A stretch of 36,637 nucleotides of DNA from Pseudomonas sp. NBRC 111124 (lineage in GTDB: Bacteria; Pseudomonadota; Gammaproteobacteria; Pseudomonadales; Pseudomonadaceae): contig NZ_BCBA01000058.1 in the NCBI RefSeq assembly GCF_001320245.1, forward strand, positions 1-36,637, written 5' to 3'. The position numbers were made by a program, and so were the translations under genes. How positions within the stretch are numbered: the first letter of the stretch is position 1; each line of letters begins with the position of its first letter. Shown in pieces: positions 8,395 through 16,417 of the stretch. The notes beneath the pieces were generated by a model, which saw only the letters and a list, made by a program, of their open reading frames with translations, searched no databases and had not been told where the DNA came from.

Positions 8395-9264
8395 TCACTG
8401 TTGCGCCTGATCCTCATGTACCTGCACGCTAGCGGTCATCCCCGCACTCAAGTGCACGCCTTCGGGAATCTGCTCCAGCTTGATCCGCACCGGTATCCGC
8501 TGCGCCAGCCGTACCCAGTTGAAGGTCGGCTCCACGACCGGCAGCAGCTGGCTATCCGGATTGCTGTTGCTGTCGGTAATGCCCCGGCTGATGCTTTCCA
8601 CATGGCCCTGCATCGCATCGCCCGCGCCCATCAGCCAGACTTTCACTTCATCGCCAACCCGAATGCGCGGTAACTTGGTCTCCTCGAAATAGGCCTGGAT
8701 GTAAAACGTCGAATCATCCACCAGAGCCATCACCGACTCACCGGTGTTCACATAGTTGCCCTGGGCCAGGCGCAGGTTGGTGATATGCCCGCTACGCGGT
8801 GCTCGCACCTCGCTGCGCGCCAGGTTGATCTTGGCCACTTGCAACTGTGCTTGCGCCTCATGCAGCTCGCCTCGAGCGACAGCGGCATTGATCTGGGCGT
8901 TTTCGCGCAACTCGGCACTGATCGCCTCGGGGCCCAACGCCGTGCGCCGCGCCGCCTCACGCTCACGCAGGTGCAACTGCTGGGCGCGGGTTTCTGCCAC
9001 CGCATTGGCCTGGTCGAATGCGGCCTGGAAGCGCTCGCGGTCGATGCTCATCAACAGGTCGCCAGCCTTGACCTGCTGGTTGTCCTGTACCTTCAGTTCA
9101 CGCACCCAGCCAGACACGTCCGGGGCAATTACCACCACATCGGCGCGCACCCGGGCATCACGCGTCCATGGCGTAAGCATGTAGTACTGCCAGAGCTTGT
9201 AGCCGGCCAGAACGGCAATGGCGACCACACACAAGGTCACCAGGGTACGGACGACAGCACGCAT
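8395..9264 (-). CDS. HlyD-family efflux periplasmic adaptor (AaeA-like)
   Basis: 289 residues from the ATG at 9264, chosen over 9318 because AAGGAG stands just upstream. One N-terminal membrane anchor (about residues 5-25) is followed by the barrel-sandwich lipoyl half (APDVSGWVRELKVQDNQQVKAGD), an alpha-helical hairpin (about 80-140), the second lipoyl half (VRAPRSGHITNLRLAQGNYV) and beta-barrel segments. The protein links an inner-membrane exporter to the outer envelope. It is the third gene of a minus-strand operon after the FUSC and DUF1656 genes, the same three components as aaeB, aaeX and aaeA but in a different order. The exported compound, possibly an aromatic acid or a drug, is inferred only from the family. 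Confidence 0.92.
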   Translation of the reverse strand: MRAVVRTLVTLCVVAIAVLAGYKLWQYYMLTPWTRDARVRADVVVIAPDVSGWVRELKVQDNQQVKAGDLLMSIDRERFQAAFDQANAVAETRAQQLHLREREAARRTALGPEAISAELRENAQINAAVARGELHEAQAQLQVAKINLARSEVRAPRSGHITNLRLAQGNYVNTGESVMALVDDSTFYIQAYFEETKLPRIRVGDEVKVWLMGAGDAMQGHVESISRGITDSNSNPDSQLLPVVEPTFNWVRLAQRIPVRIKLEQIPEGVHLSAGMTASVQVHEDQAQQ

Positions 9265-9275
9265 TGAATCACTCC

Positions 9276-9482
9276 TTACAAAGGCCCGAGCAGGCGAACG
9301 ACCAGGTACAGCACACATACGAACAACGCCGTGTCGAACAGCGCTTCATGCCAGATCCAGCGCCCAAGCGGCGTGGCCTGTACCACCAGGCGCAACAGCC
9401 CGGTCAGCGCCAGCGCCATCAGCACATAAATCAAGAACGGGCTGAGCAGCACACCACCCAGCGCCCACTCACGCAAGCCCAT
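9276..9482 (-). CDS. DUF1656 small inner-membrane protein (AaeX-like)
   Basis: A 68-residue protein with two hydrophobic helices (about residues 10-32 and 47-67), characteristic of DUF1656, which almost always sits between FUSC and HlyD genes. The ATG at 9482 is preferred: AGGAGG lies six bases upstream, whereas the in-frame ATG at 9488 directly abuts that site. It overlaps the end of the FUSC gene by 14 bases, so translation is probably coupled, and it precedes the HlyD start by 11 bases. Its exact role in the efflux complex is not known. Confidence 0.9.
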   Translation of the reverse strand: MGLREWALGGVLLSPFLIYVLMALALTGLLRLVVQATPLGRWIWHEALFDTALFVCVLYLVVRLLGPL

Positions 9483-11457
9483 GGGCATCCTCCTGCGCAC
9501 GGCACCATTTAGCCCAACTGCTCTGCAACTGCAGCACTGCACCCTGAGCGAGGCGCAACGGGTCGCTGGCCGGCGCCCGCTGCAAGGCGGCGATGAACTG
9601 CTCGCTGGCCGTATCCAGGCGCTGCCCACGGCCAGCGCCCGGCCCTTTGGCAAGTACCGCCTCTACCTGCTGCAGGTACTCGCGCTCAGCGTTCCCCAGT
9701 GGCACCTGGGCCACTGCCAGGCACATGCGCAAGTGCACCAGCTCGTCACCGATATCCAGCCCATGCAGGCCATCATCCCAGCGCTTGCGCTCGGTGGCCG
9801 GCAGCTCGCTGGCATGCCGGGCCAGCTGCATCAGGCGGTCGGCCATGCGCCCGCCAAACCAGCTGTCGGCACCGCGCAACTCGCGCCGCGTCAGGCGCAC
9901 CAGGTCATTTTGGGTTGCCGCGCGCAGGCGCCGGCCAAGCCAGGCCGGGTGGCGGAACACCAGCAAACGGAACGCCAGTACCGCAGCGCCGACGCCCACC
10001 AGCATGGCTAGGGCGCTGTTGAGCAGGGTCGCCACACCGAACGTCATGGCATTGAGCGGCGAGACCAGCACGACAAAATGCAGGCAATAGGAGGTCGCCG
10101 TGGCGCCAGTGCGCGGATGGGCCATGCCCAGCGCGCCGAAGAACAGCGGCACGCCCATGCCCAGGCAGAGCATGGCGAAGCTGCTCCACTGCGGCAGAAT
10201 GATCTGCCCGACCAGGAAGGCAGCCGGGATCGCCAGCAAGATGCCACGCAAGAAGCTCAGGCCGATCTGCGCGCCGTTCTCACGGCTGGCGAACAGGCTG
10301 CACACCACGCAAGTCAGCACCAGGCCGCCAGGCGCAGACGGCCAGGCGGTGGCCAGCCAGAAGCTGCTCATCACCAGAAAGGCCAAGGCACTGCGTGAGC
10401 CGAACAACAAGGCCAACGACCAGTCGCGATGCGCCGCCAGGCCCTGAGATACATCCTTCGGCGCCCTGCCCGCCTCGACTTCGTCCAGGGCCTGGGTGGC
10501 GGCCATGGCGTAGTCCAGCAGCAAAGCCATGCGCGCCAGGCAAAAGTGCTCGGCGGAGCTGATCTGCTCATCATGCGCGGCGTCCCAGATACGCTGACGC
10601 AACACCAGCAAGCTCGGCTGGTCCGGGTTGGCCAACTGCGCCCGTACCTCTTCAAGCCAGGTCGCGAGGCGCCCGGCTTCGCGCTCGTCCAGCTGCCGCC
10701 ACTGCCGGCGCACCGAGCGTGAAATACGCAACAGCACCATGAGTTTCTGGCTCAGTCCGCGAATGGCCTTGGCCCGTTGCCGCCCGCGCGGGCCCTCGAA
10801 CCAGGCGTGCTCGCGCTGGGTATCGATGGCAACGATGCGACCGAGGCTGTCCAGCAGCCCTTTGCGCGCTTCATCTTCGCCCCCTAGCATGGCGCTTGCC
10901 GCCTGCAGACCGTTCTGCCAGGCCTGCCGCGCCTGGCCGGCGAGCTGCTGCTCGACCCGCATCGGCCAGATCAGGGCACTGCTGGCCGTGGCACAGCAGA
11001 TACCCAGGCAGATTTCGGTGCACCGCGCCACCGCCTGGTCGAACACCTGCAAGGGATGATTGATGGCGGGCAAGGCGATGATCGCTGCGGTGTAGCCGGC
11101 CAGGACGAACGAGTAGGCCCAGGCACTGCGTAATTGGGTGGAGGCCGCCGTGCACAGGGCCAGCCACAGCGCCAGGGTGATCAGGAACAACCATGGGGTC
11201 TGGGCGAACAGGCCGATGAACACCACCGACATGACCGTGCCGACCAATGTGCCTGCCAGACGCGCCAAGCCCTTCTGCACCACCATCCCCGACAACGGCT
11301 GGGCGACGATGAACGCGGTCATCAACGCCCAGGAGGGTTGCTCCAGCCCCCAGCGCATGGCCAGCCATAGCGCCAGGCCCGCTCCAAGCAGGGTCTTGAT
11401 GGCGAACTTGATGGCGAGGCTGCTGGGTGTAAACAGGGCCTGGAAGGTGATGGGCAC
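9469..11457 (-). CDS. FUSC family inner-membrane efflux protein (AaeB-like)
   Basis: 662 residues, close to the 655 of E. coli AaeB. Two blocks of membrane helices (about residues 15-175 and 355-500) flank and alternate with cytoplasmic regions, the duplicated fusaric-acid-resistance layout. Family features such as FAIKTLLGAGLALWLAMRWGLEQPSWA at the first helices and LARLAGTLVGTVMSV nearby are evident. It is the first gene of the FUSC-DUF1656-HlyD operon and overlaps the next gene by 14 bases. A SlyA/MarR-type palindrome lies 73 bases before its start. Export of aromatic acids or antimicrobials is expected from the family; no substrate can be named. Confidence 0.92.
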   Translation of the reverse strand: MPITFQALFTPSSLAIKFAIKTLLGAGLALWLAMRWGLEQPSWALMTAFIVAQPLSGMVVQKGLARLAGTLVGTVMSVVFIGLFAQTPWLFLITLALWLALCTAASTQLRSAWAYSFVLAGYTAAIIALPAINHPLQVFDQAVARCTEICLGICCATASSALIWPMRVEQQLAGQARQAWQNGLQAASAMLGGEDEARKGLLDSLGRIVAIDTQREHAWFEGPRGRQRAKAIRGLSQKLMVLLRISRSVRRQWRQLDEREAGRLATWLEEVRAQLANPDQPSLLVLRQRIWDAAHDEQISSAEHFCLARMALLLDYAMAATQALDEVEAGRAPKDVSQGLAAHRDWSLALLFGSRSALAFLVMSSFWLATAWPSAPGGLVLTCVVCSLFASRENGAQIGLSFLRGILLAIPAAFLVGQIILPQWSSFAMLCLGMGVPLFFGALGMAHPRTGATATSYCLHFVVLVSPLNAMTFGVATLLNSALAMLVGVGAAVLAFRLLVFRHPAWLGRRLRAATQNDLVRLTRRELRGADSWFGGRMADRLMQLARHASELPATERKRWDDGLHGLDIGDELVHLRMCLAVAQVPLGNAEREYLQQVEAVLAKGPGAGRGQRLDTASEQFIAALQRAPASDPLRLAQGAVLQLQSSWAKWCRAQEDAHGLA

Positions 11458-11530
11458 GAAACGGACCTTGCACAGGGGTGATTGGATAAACGATAGACAA
11501 TGGAGCGAAGGATACAGCCAGGACGATTAA

Positions 11531-11544
11531 TTAGCTAGCTAATC
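11531..11544. promoter_or_regulatory. SlyA/MarR-type operator upstream of the FUSC efflux operon
   Basis: ATTAGCTAGCTAAT is a perfect 14-bp palindrome. Its core TTAGCTAGCTAA differs by one base from the SlyA consensus I recall (TTAGCAAGCTAA). It lies between ccoM's terminator and the FUSC start, where a MarR-family repressor of the efflux genes would be expected to bind. No marR gene is adjacent. Confidence 0.65.
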
Positions 11545-11570
11545 ATCTTTATTGGCAAAAAACGCAGGCA

Positions 11571-11595
11571 AAAAAATAGGCGACCGAAGTCGCCC
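11571..11595 (-). terminator. rho-independent terminator of ccoM
   Basis: Read on the minus strand, GGCGAC-TTCG-GTCGCC forms a perfect six-base stem with a UUCG tetraloop, followed by TATTTTTTT. It lies about 30 bases after the ccoM stop. Confidence 0.85.
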
Positions 11596-11627
11596 TAAAT
11601 GCCTTGCGTGCTCGTGATTCCGAAAGG

Positions 11628-11744
11628 TCAGCGCGGCTTGCGCTTGTGCGAGTCCTTCCAGATGAAAATGCCCAGACCGGCAAAGAATGCAACCATCAAC
11701 CCGACCGTTACCACGCCCGCGATAACCACATTGTCGAAGAACAT
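11628..11744 (-). CDS. ccoM: CcoM, small subunit of cbb3-type cytochrome c oxidase
   Basis: A 38-residue protein with one membrane helix (about residues 5-30) and a basic tail (KDSHKRKPR). Its start (MFFDNVV) and the GVVTVGLMVAFFAG helix closely match, from memory, the CcoM subunit found in the P. stutzeri cbb3 oxidase structure, where it packs beside CcoN and aids assembly or stability. The open frame extends further upstream, but GGGAGG six bases before the ATG at 11744 fixes this start. It is a single-gene unit with its own terminator and is not next to ccoNOQP, as is usual for ccoM. Two FNR/Anr-type boxes upstream suggest induction at low oxygen. Confidence 0.88.
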   Translation of the reverse strand: MFFDNVVIAGVVTVGLMVAFFAGLGIFIWKDSHKRKPR

Positions 11745-11811
11745 GCTGGCCTCCCGATTCGCTTGCCGTTGTCCGATGGATGCAAGGTAACGAATACGGG
11801 GGCGGGGAAAA

Positions 11812-11825
11812 TTGATCAGGGTCAA
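11812..11825 (-). promoter_or_regulatory. proximal Anr (FNR-type) box of ccoM
   Basis: On the minus strand it reads TTGACCCTGATCAA, matching TTGAT-N4-ATCAA at nine of ten defined positions. Its centre (11818.5) is about 74 bases before the ccoM ATG. A class II site (-41.5) would put the transcript start near 11777, with a weak -10 (TACCTT, 11784-11789). Confidence 0.75.
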
Positions 11826-11862
11826 TACTGCCCGGGACCGGGCACGCGAGGCGGGTGCAGGG

Positions 11863-11876
11863 TTGACCTGCGTCAA
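11863..11876 (-). promoter_or_regulatory. distal FNR/Anr-type box upstream of ccoM
   Basis: TTGACCTGCGTCAA has the symmetric TTGA-N6-TCAA architecture of Anr/Dnr sites. Its centre lies 51 bases upstream of the proximal box and just past the stop of the next minus-strand gene. Confidence 0.6.
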
Positions 11877-11879
11877 GTT

Positions 11880-12041
11880 TCAGCGCTTCTTGGGCTTGCC
11901 TTTGGGCTTCTTTTTCTTCGCGGCGGCAAGCGGCATCGCCTGCTCGAACGCCTGGCGCACTTCGTTCAGGCGTTTTTCCTTGAGGTCATGGACGCGCTTG
12001 GCGCGCTCGGCATCGAAGTCGATGAGGTTGTCTTGGCTCAT
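11880..12041 (-). CDS. small basic hypothetical protein, 53 residues
   Basis: The product starts MSQDNLIDFDAERAKRVHD, has a predicted amphipathic charged helix in the middle and ends in a Lys/Pro tail (KKKKPKGKPKKR). I recognise it only as a small protein I believe is widespread in Pseudomonas; function unknown. The basic tail could bind nucleic acid or acidic partners (inference). No strong ribosome site decides the start; an in-frame ATG at 12077 would add 12 residues. Confidence 0.6.
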   Translation of the reverse strand: MSQDNLIDFDAERAKRVHDLKEKRLNEVRQAFEQAMPLAAAKKKKPKGKPKKR

Positions 12042-12109
12042 GGGGTGGGCTCGACGATCTACAGAGACTTGCATCATGAAGCCAGGCGCCGGCCATGACC
12101 AGCCCCGCG

Positions 12110-12442
12110 TCAGACTTCGATGTCGACCAACAGGCCCTGGCGCTGGTGCTCACCCATCAAAGGCGCCACCGGCACGGTATTGTCGGCGTTGACATCGTCG
12201 CCTGGCACGGCGCTGTAACGTTCTGCATCACCCTTGCCGTTGCGCCGCTGCTGCTGTCGGCGTTGCTCTTCACGCAGCAGCAACGCCTGCTCCTGCGGGT
12301 CACGCTGCTGTTTGAGGTCGATGGCGCTTTCGTTGGACGAAGGCTGCACAGGCACCACCGGCTTGATGTCGGGTGTCGGTTTGACCGGATCCTGTTGGGA
12401 GGTCACGGGGGCGGCACTGAGCGGGATGATCGGCGGCAGCAT
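12110..12442 (-). CDS. hypothetical protein, Pro/Gln/Arg-rich, 110 residues
   Basis: AGGAG seven bases before the ATG supports the start. The N-terminal third is Pro-rich (PPIIPLSAAP; PVKPTPDIKPVVPVQP), the middle is a Gln/Arg-rich charged helix (REEQRRQQQRR), and the C-terminus ends GLLVDIEV. No signal peptide or membrane helix is seen. The composition suggests a largely disordered protein. It lies in a run of minus-strand genes between ccoM and the rapA-divergent lipoprotein. I assign no function. Confidence 0.65.
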   Translation of the reverse strand: MLPPIIPLSAAPVTSQQDPVKPTPDIKPVVPVQPSSNESAIDLKQQRDPQEQALLLREEQRRQQQRRNGKGDAERYSAVPGDDVNADNTVPVAPLMGEHQRQGLLVDIEV

Positions 12443-12505
12443 GGAAATTCTCCTGTGCCGATTGTATCGGCCGTCCGTTAGCGAGCTTGAGGGTCAAATG
12501 GACGA

Positions 12506-12523
12506 GCGGCCGGTCACGGCCGC
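12506..12523. terminator. GC hairpin downstream of the lipoprotein gene
   Basis: GCGGCCG-GTCA-CGGCCGC forms a perfect seven-base stem with a four-base loop, 22 bases after the minus-strand lipoprotein stop. No T-run follows on that strand, so a terminator role is uncertain. Confidence 0.4.
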
Positions 12524-12545
12524 GTCATGCCAATATAGACAACCG

Positions 12546-13241
12546 TCACTCGGTATCGTCCTCAGCGTCGTCGTCGGCCGGCGTGCTGGCTTCGCTCCAA
12601 GGCCGCTTGTAGACCTGCTGCCAGACCGCATCCATATGCTCGCGCAGCACCTGCGGCGCATTCTTCAGCGAAGCGCTGTCTTCACGCTCGCCGCCGACCG
12701 GCTCTTCACCTGCGGGGGTGATCAGTGACTGGCCGGTGACGGTGTAGACGTTCTGCCCTTCGCGCATTTCGATGGCGATGTCATGCGGATCGATACCGCC
12801 ACCGCAGAAGGCATGGCTGGCCACGGTCACTTCGGCGACACCGTCCTTGTTCAGGTCACTGACGTCGCTGACATCGGAATAGAAGTCGACATCCAGGTCC
12901 AGCCCCGGGCAGGTGGTTTCCTGCTCGATCTGCCAGCGCGCCTTGAACGCGTCGCTGTCGGCGGTGCGTCCGTACAAGGTGGCCTTGAGCACCACCTTGT
13001 CGACTTCCTGCTCGGACTCGGCATCGACCGCCTGGCCATCGCTGCGGCTTAGCACCAGCAGCCCTTCGCCGTCACGGTCACGAAAGTGCACGCTCTTGAT
13101 CGGCGTCTGCACGCCCAGCACTTCGAGCTGCTCGACCGGGATCGCGGGCAGGGTTTCGAAATTTTTCTGTTCACAGGCGGCCAGCAGCAGCAAGCTGCCC
13201 ATGGCCAGGGAGGTGTGCAACCAGCGGTGCTTGAGCGGCAT
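12546..13241 (-). CDS. predicted lipoprotein of unknown function, 231 residues
   Basis: An N-terminal signal ends in a lipobox (LLLAAC, Cys near residue 23), so the mature protein should be lipid-anchored. The body is acidic. It contains DLNKDGVAEVTVASHAFCGGG, an FG-GAP/EF-hand-like Asp-rich loop that may bind calcium, and two further Cys residues. The C-terminus is strongly acidic (PADDDAEDDTE). This resembles periplasmic proteins with a DxNxDG repeat loop, but I cannot name a family with confidence. It is divergent from rapA with a 132-base shared upstream region. Confidence 0.75.
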   Translation of the reverse strand: MPLKHRWLHTSLAMGSLLLLAACEQKNFETLPAIPVEQLEVLGVQTPIKSVHFRDRDGEGLLVLSRSDGQAVDAESEQEVDKVVLKATLYGRTADSDAFKARWQIEQETTCPGLDLDVDFYSDVSDVSDLNKDGVAEVTVASHAFCGGGIDPHDIAIEMREGQNVYTVTGQSLITPAGEEPVGGEREDSASLKNAPQVLREHMDAVWQQVYKRPWSEASTPADDDAEDDTE

Positions 13242-13373
13242 ATCGGTGCTTAGCCCTCGTCAGCAAGACGGTGTTCTGCGATGAAACAGCTAGACTGATG
13301 GACTTCTGGTCTATGGTCCGCCCGGCCTATCCGTTAACATAGCCGGCTTTTTCATCGCGGGAGTTCAGGCAGT

Positions 13374-16220
13374 ATGGCGCAGCAGTATCAACCGGGGCAA
13401 CGCTGGATCAGCGACAGCGAAGCGGAGCTCGGCCTTGGGACCATCCTGGCGCAGGATGGCCGCCTGCTGACCGTGCTCTACCCGGCCACTGGCGACACCC
13501 GCCAGTATTCCCTGCGCAATGCGCCGCTGACTCGCGTGCGCTTCTCGCCAGGTGACCAGATCACCCACTTCGAAGGCTGGAAGCTGACCGTGCGCGAGGT
13601 CGAGGACATCGACGGGCTGATGGTCTACCACGGCCTGGATGGCCAGAACCAGCCGCGCACCCTGCCGGAAACCCAGCTGTCGAACTTCATCCAGTTCCGC
13701 CTGGCCAGCGACCGCCTGTTTGCCGGGCAGATCGACCCGCTGTCGTGGTTCAGCCTGCGTTACAACACGCTGCACCACACCAGCAAGCAGATGCAGTCGT
13801 CGCTGTGGGGCCTGGGTGGCTGCCGCGCGCAACCGATCGCCCATCAGTTGCATATCGCCCGCGAAGTGGCCGACCGCAGCGCGCCGCGCGTGTTGCTGGC
13901 CGACGAAGTAGGCCTGGGCAAGACCATCGAGGCTGGCCTGGTGATTCACCGCCAGCTGCTGTCCGGCCGTGCCAGCCGCGTGCTGATCCTGGTCCCCGAA
14001 AACCTCCAGCACCAGTGGCTGGTGGAAATGCGCCGGCGCTTCAACCTGCAGGTCGCCCTGTTCGATGCCGAGCGCTTTATCGAAAGCGATGCCAGCAACC
14101 CATTCGAGGATGCCCAGCTGGCGCTGGTCGCCCTGGAATGGCTGGTGGATGACGAAAAGGCCCAGGACGCACTGTTCGCTGCGGGCTGGGACCTGATGGT
14201 GGTCGACGAGGCGCACCACCTGGTGTGGCATGAAGAGCAGGCCAGCACCGAATACAGCCTGGTCGAGCAATTGGCCCAGGTCATCCCGGGCGTGCTGCTG
14301 CTCACCGCCACCCCCGAACAACTCGGCCAGGACAGCCACTTCGCCCGCCTGCGCCTGCTCGACCCCAACCGTTTCCACGACCTCGCGGCGTTCCGCGCCG
14401 AGAGTGAAAACTACCGCCCGGTGGCCGAGGCCGTGCAAGAGCTGCTTGAAGAAGGCCGCCTGTCGCCCAAGGCCCATGCCACCATTCAAGGCTTCCTCGG
14501 CGCCGAGGGCGAAGCCCTGCTGGCGGCAGTCAACGATGGCGATACCCAGGCCAGCGCCCGCCTGATCCGTGAGTTGCTCGACCGCCACGGCACCGGCCGA
14601 GTGCTGTTCCGTAACACCCGTGCAGCGGTCCAGGGCTTCCCCGAGCGCCAGCTGCACCCGTATCCGCTGGCCAACCCTGAGCAGTACCAGGAGCTGCCCG
14701 CCGGCGAACACGCCGAGCTGTACCCGGAAGTGGCCTTCCAGGCCCAGGGTGAAGTCGGCGATGACGAGCGCTGGTGGCGCTTCGACCCACGGGTCGACTG
14801 GTTGATCGACACCCTGAAGATGCTCAAGCGCACCAAAGTCCTGGTGATTTGCGCCCACGCGGAAACCGCCATGGACCTGGAAGACGCCCTGCGCGTGCGT
14901 TCGGGTATTCCGGCCACGGTGTTCCACGAAGGCATGAGCATTCTCGAGCGCGACCGCGCCGCCGCTTACTTCGCCGACGAGGAATTCGGCGCCCAGGTGC
15001 TGATCTGCTCCGAGATCGGCAGCGAAGGCCGCAACTTCCAGTTTGCCCATCACCTGGTTATGTTCGACCTGCCGGCCCACCCGGACCTGCTCGAACAGCG
15101 CATTGGCCGTCTCGACCGGATCGGCCAGAAGCACACCATCGAACTGCACATTCCCTACCTGCAGGACAGCCCGCAGGAGCGACTGTTCCAGTGGTACCAC
15201 GATGGCCTCAATGCCTTCCTCAATACCTGCCCGACCGGCAACGCCCTGCAGCACCAGTTCGGCCCACGCCTTTTGCCGATGCTCGAAGGCGGCGATGCCA
15301 AGGCCTGGACCGCACTGGTCAGTGAGGCCCGTGGCGAGCGCGAGCGCCTGGAAGCAGAGCTGCACAGCGGCCGTGACCGCCTGCTGGAGCTCAACTCCGG
15401 TGGCGCCGGTGAGGGCCAGGCGCTGGTAGAAGCGATCCTTGAGCAAGACGACCAGTTCGCTCTGCCGATCTACATGGAAACCCTGTTCGACGCCTTCGGC
15501 ATCGACAGCGAAGACCACTCGGAAAACGCCCTGATCCTCAAGCCGAGCGAGAAGATGCTCGACGCGAGCTTCCCGCTGGGTGACGACGAAGGCGTGACCA
15601 TCACCTACGACCGCGCCCAGGCACTGTCGCGCGAAGACATGCAGTTCCTCACCTGGGAACACCCGATGGTGCAGGGCGGCATGGACCTGGTGCTGTCCGG
15701 CTCGATGGGCAACACCGCGGTCGCGCTGATCAAGAACAAGGCGCTCAAGCCGGGTACCGTGCTGCTCGAACTGCTGTTCGTCAGCGAGGTGGTGGCGCCA
15801 CGCAGCCTGCAACTGGGCCGCTACCTGCCACCCGCGGCGCTGCGCTGCCTGCTCGATACCAACGGCAACGACCTCGCTTCGCGCGTGGCGTTCGAAACCC
15901 TCAACGACCAGCTCGAAAGCGTGCCGCGTGCCAGCGCCAACAAGTTCGTCCAGGCCCAGCGCGACGTGCTGGCCAAGCGCATCAGCGGTGGTGAAGCCAA
16001 GGTCATGCCGGTGCACGTCGAGCGCGTGGCCGAAGCCCAGCGCCGCCTGGCCGCCGAGGCCGATGAAGAGCTGGCGCGCCTGACCGCGCTGCAGGCGGTC
16101 AACCCGAGCGTGCGTGACAGCGAGATCGATGCGTTGCGCAAGCAGCGTGAACAGGGAATGGCCATGCTGGACAAGGCCGCGCTGCGTCTCGAAGCGATTC
16201 GCGTGCTGGTCGCCGGCTGA
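13374..16220 (+). CDS. rapA: RapA (HepA), RNA polymerase-associated Swi2/Snf2 ATPase
   Basis: 948 residues (E. coli RapA 968). RapA binds core RNA polymerase and uses ATP to recycle stalled enzyme after transcription. N-terminal Tudor-like domains (about 1-110) include GQRWISDSEAELGLG. The Snf2 ATPase has Walker A DEVGLGKT (177-184), DEAH (278-281), LLTATPEQ, and the C-terminal lobe motif QRIGRLDRIGQKHTI. The RapA-specific C-terminal region follows to the end. The gene is single, divergent from a lipoprotein gene and followed by a hairpin. The opposite strand is also open across the whole gene, which I read as a codon-bias shadow. Confidence 0.97.
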   Translation: MAQQYQPGQRWISDSEAELGLGTILAQDGRLLTVLYPATGDTRQYSLRNAPLTRVRFSPGDQITHFEGWKLTVREVEDIDGLMVYHGLDGQNQPRTLPETQLSNFIQFRLASDRLFAGQIDPLSWFSLRYNTLHHTSKQMQSSLWGLGGCRAQPIAHQLHIAREVADRSAPRVLLADEVGLGKTIEAGLVIHRQLLSGRASRVLILVPENLQHQWLVEMRRRFNLQVALFDAERFIESDASNPFEDAQLALVALEWLVDDEKAQDALFAAGWDLMVVDEAHHLVWHEEQASTEYSLVEQLAQVIPGVLLLTATPEQLGQDSHFARLRLLDPNRFHDLAAFRAESENYRPVAEAVQELLEEGRLSPKAHATIQGFLGAEGEALLAAVNDGDTQASARLIRELLDRHGTGRVLFRNTRAAVQGFPERQLHPYPLANPEQYQELPAGEHAELYPEVAFQAQGEVGDDERWWRFDPRVDWLIDTLKMLKRTKVLVICAHAETAMDLEDALRVRSGIPATVFHEGMSILERDRAAAYFADEEFGAQVLICSEIGSEGRNFQFAHHLVMFDLPAHPDLLEQRIGRLDRIGQKHTIELHIPYLQDSPQERLFQWYHDGLNAFLNTCPTGNALQHQFGPRLLPMLEGGDAKAWTALVSEARGERERLEAELHSGRDRLLELNSGGAGEGQALVEAILEQDDQFALPIYMETLFDAFGIDSEDHSENALILKPSEKMLDASFPLGDDEGVTITYDRAQALSREDMQFLTWEHPMVQGGMDLVLSGSMGNTAVALIKNKALKPGTVLLELLFVSEVVAPRSLQLGRYLPPAALRCLLDTNGNDLASRVAFETLNDQLESVPRASANKFVQAQRDVLAKRISGGEAKVMPVHVERVAEAQRRLAAEADEELARLTALQAVNPSVRDSEIDALRKQREQGMAMLDKAALRLEAIRVLVAG

Positions 16221-16240
16221 TCGGTTTGCCACATCACTGG

Positions 16241-16257
16241 GGGGCGCTTGGCGCCCC
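16241..16257 (+). terminator. hairpin after rapA, probable terminator
   Basis: GGGGCGC-TTG-GCGCCCC forms a perfect seven-base stem with a three-base loop, 20 bases after the rapA stop. Only scattered T residues follow, so it may be a weak terminator. Confidence 0.5.
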
Positions 16258-16346
16258 TCAGTTCGTTATGCCGCCCCGCTATTTTCCTCATAACCAAATA
16301 ATTGAGATCAAAGTGCCATTACTCAGGAAGGTTTAACCGCCTGTTT

Positions 16347-16353
16347 CTATACT
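16347..16353 (+). promoter_or_regulatory. RpoS-type -10 element (CTATACT) for the MHYT gene
   Basis: CTATACT matches the sigma-S -10 consensus used in Pseudomonas, 64 bases before the ATG. No good -35 is seen at 17-18 bases spacing, which is compatible with sigma-S promoters. I recall P. aeruginosa nbdA, at the same genomic position, being RpoS-dependent. Confidence 0.5.
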
Positions 16354-16417
16354 GCCCCTGAACAGTCTCCACACGGCTTGAACGGAGACGAGTGAAAACT
16401 CGAGCAAAGGGCAAGCA

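Noticed and set aside
13365..16232. A 955-codon open frame antisense to rapA
   Set aside because: RapA's ATPase motifs prove the plus strand. The antisense frame is a consequence of high GC at third codon positions, and its translation is His/Gln/Val/Gly-rich without domains.
16301..16316. TTGAGATCAA upstream of the MHYT gene as an Anr box
   Set aside because: The TTGA and TCAA halves are separated by two bases instead of six.
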